The notes under the pieces: generated by a model | What the model saw: only the letters and a program-made list of their open reading frames with translations | Database searches by the model: none | What the model was told of the DNA's origin: nothing | Made by a program: the position numbers and the translations under genes | Source: Methylacidiphilaceae bacterium UBA1321 | GTDB taxonomy: Bacteria > Verrucomicrobiota > Verrucomicrobiia > Methylacidiphilales > UBA1321 | Length of the DNA stretch: 13,826 nucleotides | Direction: 5' to 3' | Assembly (NCBI GenBank): GCA_002306945.1 | Contig: DBTH01000234.1 | Coordinates: forward strand, 1 to 13,826 | Shown here: in pieces, positions 1 to 7,897 of the stretch | Numbering within the stretch: position 1 is the stretch's first letter | Layout: each line of letters begins with the position of its first letter

Positions 1-1307
1 ATGTGGGTTGTGGTGAGTTCGGTGACGGCGCTGTGGAGGTTGGCGCCGGACGCGGTCATGCCCGCCAGCTGAGTGCTGGTGAGCGCCTGGATCTGGTTGG
101 TGGTGAGGTCTCCGATGACCGTTGTGGAGAGGGCGTTGAGCTGAGTGGTCGAGAGCTGGCCCGCTTCGGTGTAGGTGACGCCTTTGAGTTGGTTGGAGGT
201 CAGCCAGCCCAACTGTGTGGTGCTCAGTGCTGCGATTTGGGTGTCGAGCAACGAACCGATCTGGGTGCTGGTAAAACCTTGTAGTTGAGAAGTTGTCAGC
301 GAGTTAATCTGTTCACTGTTCATGCCCTTGATAGCCGTAGTCGTGATGGCTGACAACTGGCTGGCACCGAAGCAGTCAAACAACGTGACACTGAGAGCGG
401 CTAATTGATCGGTCGTCAATCCGCTGAGGCAGGTGCGGGTCAACGCGACGGCCTGTGTTGTGGTGAAGGCGTTGATCTGGGTGGCGCTTAGTCCGGTGAT
501 ATCCTGGCTGGTCAATCCGGCGAGTTGCGTTATCGACAGTGCGGCGATTTGGGTGGTGGCGAGAAAGCCGATCTGTGTCGAGGAGAGGGAGTTTAACTGC
601 GTTGAGGTCAATCCGGTCAACTGTCCGTAACTGAGGACGTCGATCTGCTCTTCGCAAAGGCCGTCGAGTGCGGCAGTGCTCAATCCGGAGAGTTGATTGG
701 CGCTCAACCAGGAGAATTGCGTTGTGGTCAGCGCGTTGAGTTGGGTGCTGACGAGACCCTTGAGTTGGGTAGAGACGAGGGCGGTGATCTGTTCGGTGGA
801 GAGGGCCTGGAGCTGGGTGCTGTTCAACGCGGCGACCTGTGTGGACAACAGGGAGTTGATTTGGGCCGTCGTCAGCCCGGAGATTTGCGTCGCGCTGAGG
901 CATTTGATTTGGGTAATGGTCAATGCGGCAATCTGGGCTGAGTTGAACTCGGCAATGTCGGTGCTGGTTAATCCCGCAATCTGCGTTGCCGTCAGCGAGG
1001 CGACTTCCCTGGTTGAAAAGACATTGATTTGCGCCTGGTCGAACATGGACAGTTGCGCGGCGCTAAAGTAGGTGATCTCCGTGCTGACGAGGGCCTCGGC
1101 CTGCGTGGTGGAGAGTTCGCCGATCTCGGTGTTGGTCATGGCCGCGATCTGCGAAGTTGTCAAATAGGCCATCTGGGTGCTTGTCAGGGCATCAATCTGC
1201 GTTTCCAACAGAGACGCGAACTCCGTGGCGGAAACGCTTTGCAGTTCCGTCGTGGTCAGGCTGGCGATCTGCTCGGCCGTATACGAAGATATGGATATTT
1301 CAGACAT
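1..1307 (-). CDS. Octapeptide-repeat protein, N-terminal 435 residues (runs off the left edge)
   Basis: An uninterrupted minus-strand frame starts at an ATG at 1305-1307 and is still open at position 3. An in-frame TGA at 1320-1322 lies just upstream, so no earlier ATG is possible. After 13 residues (MSEISISSYTAEQ) the protein becomes about 51 consecutive 8-residue units without an insertion or deletion, up to about residue 421. The unit is roughly [ILVF]-x-[AGS]-[LFM]-[ST]-x-[TA]-[QE], for example IAALTITQ, ISGLTTAQ and LNALTTTQ. Equivalent units use different synonymous codons, so the protein pattern is conserved more than the DNA. The last residues before the edge (near 1-45) begin to depart from the pattern. 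There is no signal peptide. Hydrophobic residues at positions 1 and 4 and an S/T-x-x-Q/E helix-cap-like pattern suggest a regular repeat fold, perhaps a solenoid; this is inference. I do not recognise a named family, and the C-terminus, which might hold a functional or secretion domain, is outside the window. Confidence 0.85.
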   Translation of the reverse strand, partial: MSEISISSYTAEQIASLTTTELQSVSATEFASLLETQIDALTSTQMAYLTTSQIAAMTNTEIGELSTTQAEALVSTEITYFSAAQLSMFDQAQINVFSTREVASLTATQIAGLTSTDIAEFNSAQIAALTITQIKCLSATQISGLTTAQINSLLSTQVAALNSTQLQALSTEQITALVSTQLKGLVSTQLNALTTTQFSWLSANQLSGLSTAALDGLCEEQIDVLSYGQLTGLTSTQLNSLSSTQIGFLATTQIAALSITQLAGLTSQDITGLSATQINAFTTTQAVALTRTCLSGLTTDQLAALSVTLFDCFGASQLSAITTTAIKGMNSEQINSLTTSQLQGFTSTQIGSLLDTQIAALSTTQLGWLTSNQLKGVTYTEAGQLSTTQLNALSTTVIGDLTTNQIQALTSTQLAGMTASGANLHSAVTELTTTH

Positions 1308-1888
1308 CGACGCGCGTGTTCACCGCTTCGGCTACTGCGCGAGTTGGGCGGCAGTGCTGGAAGACGTTGCACCTCTCAAGGTTAACGGTCTTAACCTTGA
1401 GATAATTGAGAACTGCGTGCCGCTTATTAATGGCGCGTGGAGAACCTCGTGTTTAACAAGATGTTAGAACGGAACTTTTTTTACTGAAACGCGCTCATTA
1501 ACAAGGAGATAGGCTGGTTTAGTAGAAACGCGTTGTCTGAGCGGCTTCGATAAAAGCGATGATATTTTTCCACGGCACATCCGGTTCGAGAACGTGGGTG
1601 GGCGAAGCAAATCCACCAGGCCAGGAGGGACGAATGAGTTTATTGCAAACAATTAAGAGATTGAGGCGTGACAAAGCTTGGGGCTTTTTAGCCGCAATCC
1701 ACTCAGGTCGTGGTTATTGAGGGTTCGGGCGGGGTTGTTCGTCGGCCATAGATTGCTGACGGATAATCAAGAAGGGTTTCACTGACTACATCGTTGATTT
1801 CAGACGAAAGGGTTAACCGATTTTTCTCAGTTATAGATCATCAAGGGAAGGCTCGGTCAGATCCTCATTGCTCCTTTCTTGCTGTCGA
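1308..1888. other. Gene-free stretch between the repeat-protein gene and the SGNH hydrolase gene
   Basis: No convincing coding region is seen in these 581 bases. The only open frame of note, a 62-codon minus-strand frame at 1464-1652, has no recognisable motif. The stretch would contain the 5' control region of the repeat-protein gene (including the inverted repeat at 1375-1401) and the 3' end of the SGNH hydrolase transcript. No RNA gene or clear terminator was recognised. Confidence 0.6.
1375..1401. repeat. Perfect 11-bp inverted repeat upstream of the octad-repeat gene
   Basis: CTCAAGGTTAA at 1375-1385 and its exact reverse complement TTAACCTTGAG at 1391-1401 are separated by 5 bases (CGGTC). 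It lies 68 bp upstream of the ATG of the minus-strand repeat gene. Neither side is followed by a T-run, so it is not a standard rho-independent terminator. It could be an operator for a dimeric regulator or, if transcribed, a stem-loop in the mRNA leader. It does not resemble the TCACA..TGTGA palindrome found elsewhere in the window. Confidence 0.7.
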
Positions 1889-3148
1889 TTATTCCGGCTT
1901 TGTAGCGAGAACGGATTCGATTTCCGCGGAAACCAGGGGTGCGAGAAGTGCGTAGCCCTCCGCGTTGGGATGCAATCCGTCCTCCGAATAACGGGCCGGC
2001 ATGCGGTCTGTCGAATCGGCGATGTTTTTATGCAAATCGAGATAGAAGGCCGTTTCCCGTGAACACAGGCTCTCAAACTTGCGATTGATCGCGGCAATCC
2101 GTTCCGGAGGACGTTTTGCTGTGCGTGCATAATTCGCATTTTTATCCTGGTGATAGTCGGAGACCGGCAGAAGGGAGCAGATGATGACCGGGACATGTTT
2201 ATCGTGACAGAGGCGGATGATTGATTCCAGATTGGCCACGATGTTATCGTCCGATTCGCCTGCCGCCAAATCGTTGGTTCCGGCCAGCACTAAAATGGCT
2301 CGCGGCTTCAACGCCAGAGCGTCGTCGGCAAAACGGGCGCAAATCTGGGGGATTCGTTGTCCGCCAATGCCACGGTTGATGTATTTTCCATCGGGAAAGG
2401 ATTTCTCCAGCTTCCAGTTATCGATAATGGAGTCTCCAATAAAGACGACTCTTTTTTCACCTGGCACCGGAGTCGGCAATTGTGCGTTGGCCTCGCGGTA
2501 ACGTTTTTTGTTGGCCGGATCCATTGGTTCGGGAGCTTCTCCGGCTACGCCTGTTAATTCGACGTCAATGGCATCAAACCAGGCGGTTCCGCGGCTTTGC
2601 CAGAGATAACATTCCAGGGCGACGGTTTCCGTCCCTTCCGGAATGACGACTTCTCCGCTCATCTGAGTCCAGTCGAATGTCGACTGCTTGCTTCTCAGAT
2701 AGAGGTTCGAACGTCCGATTTTAGAAAGCAGGTCAGCTCCCGCCCTGGTGACAAATCCGAGCCGGACACAAGCTCCACGGTTATCGCCAGTATCCAGGTT
2801 TTCTCCTTTCATCCACACGGTGACTTTCACGGTTTGGCCGGGTTTTAGCGGAAGATTCTGCGAGAGGGAGCAACGAACGGGATCTTGCGATGAAATACAG
2901 ATCGAGCGGACACCGTCTTTGGCTGTGGTTGTATCGATTGAAAATATCGCTCCGTCGCCACGCACCAATTGTAATGGGTTGTTCTGTGGAACTGCGGGAA
3001 GATAATAACCCCACCCGAGAGGCATGCCTCGTCCGCCGCCTTCTTCAAACGAAGGATTATAGACGACATTGTCGGCCATGGCTCCGGGAGAGATATTCCC
3101 GATCAGAAATCCAAGCGCGAAACAGAGGAGTCGGTTTATCGTGGTCAT
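1889..3148 (-). CDS. Secreted SGNH/GDSL hydrolase with N-terminal carbohydrate-binding-like domain
   Basis: This is a 419-residue exported protein. Residues 1-25 look like a signal peptide (NRLLCFALGFLIGNISPGAMA). Residues about 26-200 form a beta-rich region with the opening VVYNPSFEEGG and W..FDAIDVEL near its end, as in CBM4/9-like carbohydrate-binding domains. The catalytic SGNH domain covers about 231-415: block I GDS with nucleophile Ser240, block II GIGG (260-263), block III GTND (290-293, Asn292), and block V DGLHPN with Asp390 and His393. All four blocks are intact. Family members are mostly esterases, often removing acetyl groups from polysaccharides, so carbohydrate de-esterification is likely; the substrate is not visible. 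It is divergent from the polysaccharide lyase gene at 3359 and shares a 210-bp promoter region holding two operator-like palindromes, which fits joint control. Confidence 0.9.
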   Translation of the reverse strand: MTTINRLLCFALGFLIGNISPGAMADNVVYNPSFEEGGGRGMPLGWGYYLPAVPQNNPLQLVRGDGAIFSIDTTTAKDGVRSICISSQDPVRCSLSQNLPLKPGQTVKVTVWMKGENLDTGDNRGACVRLGFVTRAGADLLSKIGRSNLYLRSKQSTFDWTQMSGEVVIPEGTETVALECYLWQSRGTAWFDAIDVELTGVAGEAPEPMDPANKKRYREANAQLPTPVPGEKRVVFIGDSIIDNWKLEKSFPDGKYINRGIGGQRIPQICARFADDALALKPRAILVLAGTNDLAAGESDDNIVANLESIIRLCHDKHVPVIICSLLPVSDYHQDKNANYARTAKRPPERIAAINRKFESLCSRETAFYLDLHKNIADSTDRMPARYSEDGLHPNAEGYALLAPLVSAEIESVLATKPE

Positions 3149-3174
3149 GATATAATCCCGCAGTGAGCTTTTTG

Positions 3175-3203
3175 ATTATCCAGTACAATATGATTGGTGA
3201 CAA
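3175..3203 (-). promoter_or_regulatory. Sigma70-like promoter for the SGNH hydrolase gene
   Basis: On the minus strand a -35 box TTGTCA (3198-3203) and a -10 box GATAAT (3175-3180) are separated by exactly 17 bp. Each differs from the consensus by one base. Transcription would start near 3168, about 20 bases before the start codon. Both operator-like palindromes of this intergenic region lie upstream of the -35 box. Confidence 0.6.
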
Positions 3204-3224
3204 TGCGGGTAAACCGTCCATTCA

Positions 3225-3238
3225 CTCACACATGTGTA
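3225..3238. promoter_or_regulatory. Operator-like palindrome, copy 1 (between SGNH hydrolase and lyase)
   Basis: CTCACACATGTGTA matches the copy at 12220-12233 at 12 of 14 bases. The shared flank extends left: ATTCACTCACA occurs at 3220-3230 and at 12215-12225. It contains the perfect 10-bp palindrome ACACATGTGT (3228-3237). Confidence 0.65.
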
Positions 3239-3248
3239 TGAAACTGCA

Positions 3249-3262
3249 TTCACAAATGTGAG
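3249..3262. promoter_or_regulatory. Operator-like palindrome, copy 2 (between SGNH hydrolase and lyase)
   Basis: TTCACAAATGTGAG has arms TCACA and TGTGA around two bases. The exact 14-mer recurs in reverse complement at 11050-11063, upstream of the LacI-type regulator. Its centre is 24 bp from that of copy 1, a little over two helical turns, and it lies 96 bp before the lyase start codon. Confidence 0.75.
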
Positions 3263-3358
3263 CGCGATCCCTCTTGTAGCTTTTCCGGGTTCATTTAGGG
3301 TGTGTTTTCATACGGTTTACTTTAATTTCGTTATCGCGGAATACGGAACCGATTCACT

Positions 3359-6262
3359 ATGTCCTTTTCCACTTTCACTCTGGCCTGCTCACTCCTGATG
3401 TCTTCAACGCTGCTCTTGAGCAGTGCTCAGGAAAACTGTGTTACGCCCGAGGATATTCAAAAATATGTAGCCGGTCATCGCGACGAGTGGATGAGGAAAA
3501 TCTCTCCCGGACAGCAACGTCTTTTCTATACCGAAGACCAGCTCGATAAGCGCTTGCTCATTCTCCGCAAAGGCGACGCTGTCACCGCCAAACAAAGAAC
3601 CCTTCTGCTGGAGGCCGCCAGGCGCATTTGCGAAACCCCATTGCCCAAATATCAAAAGCCCCGCGAGGGAGTCAAATTCGCTTCCGAGGAGGGTTGGATA
3701 CGGAGCTTCGGCGATCAATTAGTCGCCGTAACCGTCGCCGCAAAGCTGGAACGTAATCCTATCTTCGACCAGCGCATACACGACATGGTCATGGCTGCCT
3801 GCGGATTCGAGACCTGGGGAAGGCAGGGAAAAAACGGGGAGTTGCGCAACATGGATCTCGCCGCCGGGCAGATGGCACGCGCTCTGGCCCTGGCTTACGA
3901 CTGGAACCGCTCATTGTTCTCCGATGTGGAAAAAGAGATCATCCGCAAGACGGTGACCGAGCGCGTGCATTGCCTGTTACAGGGACTTTACGGCGGTATT
4001 TTCTGGGCATCGTGGTATTCGCAGAATCACAACCATGTTTCCGTTGCAGGCATGGGACTGGCTGGACTGGTGTTCCTCGACGAAATTCCAGAGGCAGCCG
4101 ACTGGCTGGCCGGAGCCTTGATCGACATGCAAAGGGCGGCGGAAGCGCTGCCTGCCGACGGTAGTTCCTACGAAGGTGTGGCCTACTGGGGGTATGGACG
4201 GTCGTATATTATCCAATTCATTGAAGGCACCCGAAACGTGACCGGCTCCGATGCGCTTTATCAATACGATTCCATGAAAAATGCCGCCGAATTCCGAATC
4301 GGCTGTTCACTGCCGGGATTGAACGGCACCGTGATGTGGGCCGACTCCCGCGGATTCGATGTCAGCGGTCCGCAGCAAATTCTCTACGCGCTGGCGGCGT
4401 ATTACCGCGACAGCAAAGCCCAATACCTAGCCGACCAACTCCCGGGAGCACCCTGCTGTGCCGACAACATCGCGTGGGCGTTGCTGTGGCGCGATCCGTC
4501 CGTGGCTCCCGTCCGTCCGACACAAGCCGATTATTTTTTTCGCGACTGGAATGTTGTCGTCAGCCGCAGTGGCAGCGGGGCTGCCGATTATCTTGTTTCC
4601 CTCAAATCCGGTGAAGCCAGCAATCACCACACGCAATTGGACCTCGGTTCGCTCGAATTCAGTTTCGGTGGCGAATGGCTCCTGATGGCTCCTGGATACG
4701 GGCTGGGCTCGGGGCAAAAAGGCTTCTTCGACCGCACTGGAGAACGCTGGAAATTCTTCTCCAACGCGACCGAATCGCACACCACGTTGCTCATCAACGG
4801 AAAAAACCAGCGTACCAGCGAACACCCCGACGACCAGTCCCGCGGCACCATCGACCATTACCTCAGCACGCCTGGTTCCCTCTGGACGGAAGTCGATCTG
4901 AGCCGTGCCTACCAAGACATTCAATCCGTCCGCCGCCGACTTCTGCACCGCCGGGGAAAATACATTCTCGTCCTTGACGAAGTCGCCGCTTCCACCCCTG
5001 TGACCGTGGATTGGATAGCCCAGGTTCCGCCGCGCGCCCGATGCGACGCCCACTCGCTCCAGATTGACGGCGGTCTGGGCAGACTGAAAATTCAACTTCT
5101 CGGAGATGCCGCTCCATTTGAACCGTACAAGCCGTACAGTACTTTTGTTGACGTATCCCCGAACCGGATGATTTCCTTTAGTTCCAAAAAGAATGGACAG
5201 CGTGTGAATTTCGCAACACTGCTCGAACCACGGCTCGCAGGAGAACAATCCGTTGACTGGAGCGCTCAATCCCGCGCCGAGAACGACGGTTCCCACGTTA
5301 TCATTCAATCCGCCAACTGGCAGGATGACATCTGGATCGCTCAGAAAGATCTCATCCATTTTGACGCGGACGACAAAACCCTTTCTGCGCAGGCTGCCTT
5401 TCTCGCGGTGGTGCAGGAGTCCCGTCACGTTGTCTCCCTCATTGCCGGACAGGTCCGGTTTTTACATCTAGGCTTTCTCAAAATCAAAACCGACACGCCT
5501 GCCGATCTGGCCACCGAATTGGCCCCTGGAGGCGCATGGATTCTCGATTTGGGCTCGCCGTTGAAAGGTTCCGTTGAATTGTCTGCAGGCTGGACACTGC
5601 GGCGCATTGCCGGGAAGTCCGTCGCCGTTTCTTCCGTCAATCCAGTCGATCTGCCGCCCGGACGTTACATCATTGTGCGCGACAACGCTAAAACCGAGGC
5701 GGCATTGACCTGGGCCGAAACATTTCCCGACCGCACTCCGGCTCCATTTCCCCTCGCGCCCAAGCCGGAATTGCCCGCCATCAACAGCTCGGTAAAGATC
5801 GCCTGGGAAGCCGAGGATTCGCCACTGAAACGCTACGATTACGCGCAAATCACCAACCAGGCTCGGGCTTCGGCAGGCAAGGCATTGACTGGTTTGGGAG
5901 TCGATTCACCGGCGGACTCGGTCGGCTGGAAAATCAAGGTATCCGCTCCCGGCATGTACGCGTTGAAATTACGCTTCAGTTCGACTCAACCGGAAATTCA
6001 TTTTGCCGTGCTGGTCGACGGCAAACTTCCCTGTCTTTCCGCCGCAGACGTATCGATCCGTGCCGCCAAGGGCTGGGGTGCCGAAAAGTATTTTGACGTT
6101 ACCAATTTCGACTGGATTTCCGCCTCTGTAACCGATGCTTCAACCGGACATATTCTCGCTATCCCCCTGACGGCCGGAGAACATGAAATCCGGCTGACCA
6201 ATCCGACTGAACCCCTCAATCTGGACAGTCTGGAACTATCCGGCATTCCCGGAGCTTTGTAA
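3359..6262 (+). CDS. Secreted heparinase II/III-family polysaccharide lyase with C-terminal carbohydrate-binding-like domain
   Basis: This 967-residue protein starts with a signal peptide (about 1-23, TLACSLLMSSTLLLSSAQ). Residues about 50-375 are helix-rich, as in the alpha/alpha toroid of heparinase II/III-type lyases, and carry the family-like SQNHNHV (221-227) and DGSSYEGVAYW (267-277, with Tyr271). The following beta-sandwich part has SNHHTQLDLGSLEF (421-434) then GGEWLLMAPGYG, the usual histidine/aspartate-rich motif of the heparinase II/III C-terminal domain. A last module from about 814 (IAWEAED ... ending in LNLDSLEL) resembles CBM6/CBM35-type carbohydrate-binding domains. Family members cleave uronic-acid-containing polysaccharides (heparin, alginate and others) by beta-elimination; which polysaccharide is used here cannot be read from the sequence. 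It is divergent from the SGNH esterase and shares operator-like sites with it, suggesting joint extracellular breakdown of an esterified polysaccharide. Confidence 0.85.
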   Translation: MSFSTFTLACSLLMSSTLLLSSAQENCVTPEDIQKYVAGHRDEWMRKISPGQQRLFYTEDQLDKRLLILRKGDAVTAKQRTLLLEAARRICETPLPKYQKPREGVKFASEEGWIRSFGDQLVAVTVAAKLERNPIFDQRIHDMVMAACGFETWGRQGKNGELRNMDLAAGQMARALALAYDWNRSLFSDVEKEIIRKTVTERVHCLLQGLYGGIFWASWYSQNHNHVSVAGMGLAGLVFLDEIPEAADWLAGALIDMQRAAEALPADGSSYEGVAYWGYGRSYIIQFIEGTRNVTGSDALYQYDSMKNAAEFRIGCSLPGLNGTVMWADSRGFDVSGPQQILYALAAYYRDSKAQYLADQLPGAPCCADNIAWALLWRDPSVAPVRPTQADYFFRDWNVVVSRSGSGAADYLVSLKSGEASNHHTQLDLGSLEFSFGGEWLLMAPGYGLGSGQKGFFDRTGERWKFFSNATESHTTLLINGKNQRTSEHPDDQSRGTIDHYLSTPGSLWTEVDLSRAYQDIQSVRRRLLHRRGKYILVLDEVAASTPVTVDWIAQVPPRARCDAHSLQIDGGLGRLKIQLLGDAAPFEPYKPYSTFVDVSPNRMISFSSKKNGQRVNFATLLEPRLAGEQSVDWSAQSRAENDGSHVIIQSANWQDDIWIAQKDLIHFDADDKTLSAQAAFLAVVQESRHVVSLIAGQVRFLHLGFLKIKTDTPADLATELAPGGAWILDLGSPLKGSVELSAGWTLRRIAGKSVAVSSVNPVDLPPGRYIIVRDNAKTEAALTWAETFPDRTPAPFPLAPKPELPAINSSVKIAWEAEDSPLKRYDYAQITNQARASAGKALTGLGVDSPADSVGWKIKVSAPGMYALKLRFSSTQPEIHFAVLVDGKLPCLSAADVSIRAAKGWGAEKYFDVTNFDWISASVTDASTGHILAIPLTAGEHEIRLTNPTEPLNLDSLELSGIPGAL

Positions 6263-6423
6263 CCGTTCGCATCCCCGCCACTTCCGGCAAGCCCGCTTCA
6301 TCCTGCTGCTGCCAGCCTGACGTTGCGTGAAGCAGGAGTGTGTCAGGGTGAGGGGATCTCACCGGCTGTTCTCTCTCGGTATCCGCATCTTTTTTCCTCT
6401 CCCACCGCTGATTGAATCGCGAC

Positions 6424-6445
6424 GTTACTCCCATGTGTGAGTAAC
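6424..6445. promoter_or_regulatory. Operator-like palindrome, copy 3 (upstream of the PEP-CTERM gene)
   Basis: The outer arms GTTACTC (6424-6430) and GAGTAAC (6439-6445) are perfect reverse complements. The core at 6428-6441, read on the minus strand, is CTCACACATGGGAG, which fits the window motif YTCACAMATGTGAR except for one base. It ends 50 bp before the start codon of the PEP-CTERM gene. It is the most divergent of the five copies. Confidence 0.6.
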
Positions 6446-6452
6446 ACCCTCC

Positions 6453-6480
6453 TTGTTCCTGTTTCCACCCGGATCATAAT
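6453..6480 (+). promoter_or_regulatory. Possible promoter of the PEP-CTERM gene
   Basis: TTGTTC (6453-6458) and CATAAT (6475-6480) are separated by 16 bp, starting just downstream of the palindrome at 6424-6445. Transcription would begin near 6487, giving a leader of only about 9 bases. The boxes are moderate matches and this is a tentative call. Confidence 0.3.
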
Positions 6481-6495
6481 TTTAATTACACCCTT

Positions 6496-7884
6496 ATGAA
6501 AACATTCCTTCTACCGGTCATGACGTGCCTGTTGTTCGCTTCCGTATCGGAAGCTTCCACACTGACCTTCAACGTGTCAGGAACCAGCGCTTCCCCGGCT
6601 TCCTGGACAACACAAAACAACTGGCTCACCACTACAGTTCCCGTTGCGGGTGATTCTGTCTACTTCAATCAGACCAACGGTGCTGTAAATTACATCGATG
6701 GGACTGGCGGCGTCGCCGGCATCATCAATTTCAGTCCGAGCAACTCCTACGGTTACGTCATCCAGTCTGGCACAATCACTCTCAACAACGGCTCCTCCAA
6801 CGCCCAGATCAACCAGCTCAGCACCGACAAGGCTAACAACAGCATCACTTCGGCCCTGCAACTCGCCGGCAATGGCAACCTGGACATCACTAATAACAAG
6901 AACGCCGCACTCAATATCACAGGAACCATTTACGGTATGAGCGGCGTCGCCAATACGATCACTGTCAAAAACTCCGCAGGAGGCACCGTCAATATGGGCT
7001 CCATCAGCGATAACAGCGGCGCCATTGCCATGACTCTGGATCTCGACGCCGGAACCGGAGCCATTAATCTTTCCGGAACTGGCAGCCTGTTTTCCGGATC
7101 GGTCATTGTCCGGCAGGGCGTGGTCGCCCTCTCGGCCGGTCAAGCTCTCGGAGCTTCTGGTACCGCCACGGTCAATTCCGGTGGCACGGTCAGCCTCAAC
7201 GGGAAAAGCGGCGTCACCAAAAACTTTATTCTCAACGGCTCAGGTTCCGGCACCGCTACCACCAATAGCGGCGCGCTCGTCAACACCACCGGCAACGCCT
7301 CCGCCACTGGCACCGTCCAACTCGCTTCCGATTCCACCATCGCGATTGCCAGCGGTGCCAGTCTCACTCTGAGCGGCACCATTTCCGGTAGTGGAAAATT
7401 GACTCTGACCGGCAGCGGTACACTCACCCTGGGCAACACCGCCTCCAGCTACACTGGCGGCACTGAAATTGGCAAGGGCACGCTGGTAGCGACCAAAAAC
7501 AATTCCCTGGGCACCGGCAACATCACCGTGGACTCTGGAGCAATCCTGACATTGTCATCCTCAAGCACACTCAACGCGATTGGCGACACGGCAGGTCTCA
7601 TATTCTCCAGCACCTCGACGATCAACCTCAACTTTACCGGAACCGACACCATCGGCTTTCTCAAGCTAAGCGATAGCTCCCTGTACATCGGAACCGGCAC
7701 CTACACAGCGTCCGAGCTAAACAGTTTCTTCGACGTCAGTGCGTTTAGCGGAACGGGTTCGCTGGTCGTTACGATTGTCCCCGAACCGTCAGCCTACGCT
7801 CTGCTGTTCTTCGGCCTGACCATCCTGGTTATTCAGGTACGCCGTCGCTCCAGCCGGAGCGTGGCCGCATCACTCACCGTCTGA
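6496..7884 (+). CDS. PEP-CTERM protein with autotransporter-type beta-strand repeats
   Basis: This 462-residue exported protein has a signal peptide (about 1-20, ending SVSEA) and a Gly/Ser/Thr/Asn-rich body typical of beta-helix proteins. An early NNW...VPVAGDSVYFN stretch (41-58) is common at the start of such proteins. A clear autotransporter-associated beta-strand repeat covers about 301-355 (LTLTGSGTLTLGN, then YTGGTEIGKGTLVA, then GTGNITVDSGAILTLS), and a weaker unit about 192-236. The C-terminus is a PEP-CTERM sorting signal: PEP at 429-431, a hydrophobic segment (ALLFFGLTILVIQV), then RRRSSR. Such proteins are known to be processed by an exosortase and displayed or released at the cell envelope; no exosortase gene is in this window. 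An operator-like palindrome lies upstream, linking it to the carbohydrate genes. A carbohydrate-adhering or surface role is possible but is inference. Confidence 0.85.
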   Translation: MKTFLLPVMTCLLFASVSEASTLTFNVSGTSASPASWTTQNNWLTTTVPVAGDSVYFNQTNGAVNYIDGTGGVAGIINFSPSNSYGYVIQSGTITLNNGSSNAQINQLSTDKANNSITSALQLAGNGNLDITNNKNAALNITGTIYGMSGVANTITVKNSAGGTVNMGSISDNSGAIAMTLDLDAGTGAINLSGTGSLFSGSVIVRQGVVALSAGQALGASGTATVNSGGTVSLNGKSGVTKNFILNGSGSGTATTNSGALVNTTGNASATGTVQLASDSTIAIASGASLTLSGTISGSGKLTLTGSGTLTLGNTASSYTGGTEIGKGTLVATKNNSLGTGNITVDSGAILTLSSSSTLNAIGDTAGLIFSSTSTINLNFTGTDTIGFLKLSDSSLYIGTGTYTASELNSFFDVSAFSGTGSLVVTIVPEPSAYALLFFGLTILVIQVRRRSSRSVAASLTV

Positions 7885-7897
7885 AAGCAACATCAAA

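Noticed and set aside
376..903. Long alternative open frames on both strands inside the repeat gene.
   Set aside because: Their arginine-, proline- and histidine-rich or valine-rich translations are by-products of the octad codon pattern; only the minus frame from 1307 gives the regular repeat.
1..1300. The 24-base periodicity could suggest a CRISPR array or tandem DNA repeat.
   Set aside because: The units are not near-identical and there are no unique spacers; the periodicity follows from an 8-residue protein repeat in one continuous minus-strand frame.
1464..1652. A 62-codon minus-strand open frame.
   Set aside because: No motif, signal or useful context; its length is expected by chance.
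1673..1689. AAAGC / GCTTT hairpin followed by TT.
   Set aside because: The stem is only 5 bp and AT-rich, and no plus-strand gene ends before it.
4427..5428. A 333-codon minus-strand frame opposite the lyase gene.
   Set aside because: It lies wholly inside the lyase gene, whose domains and motifs are clear, and its translation shows no family features.
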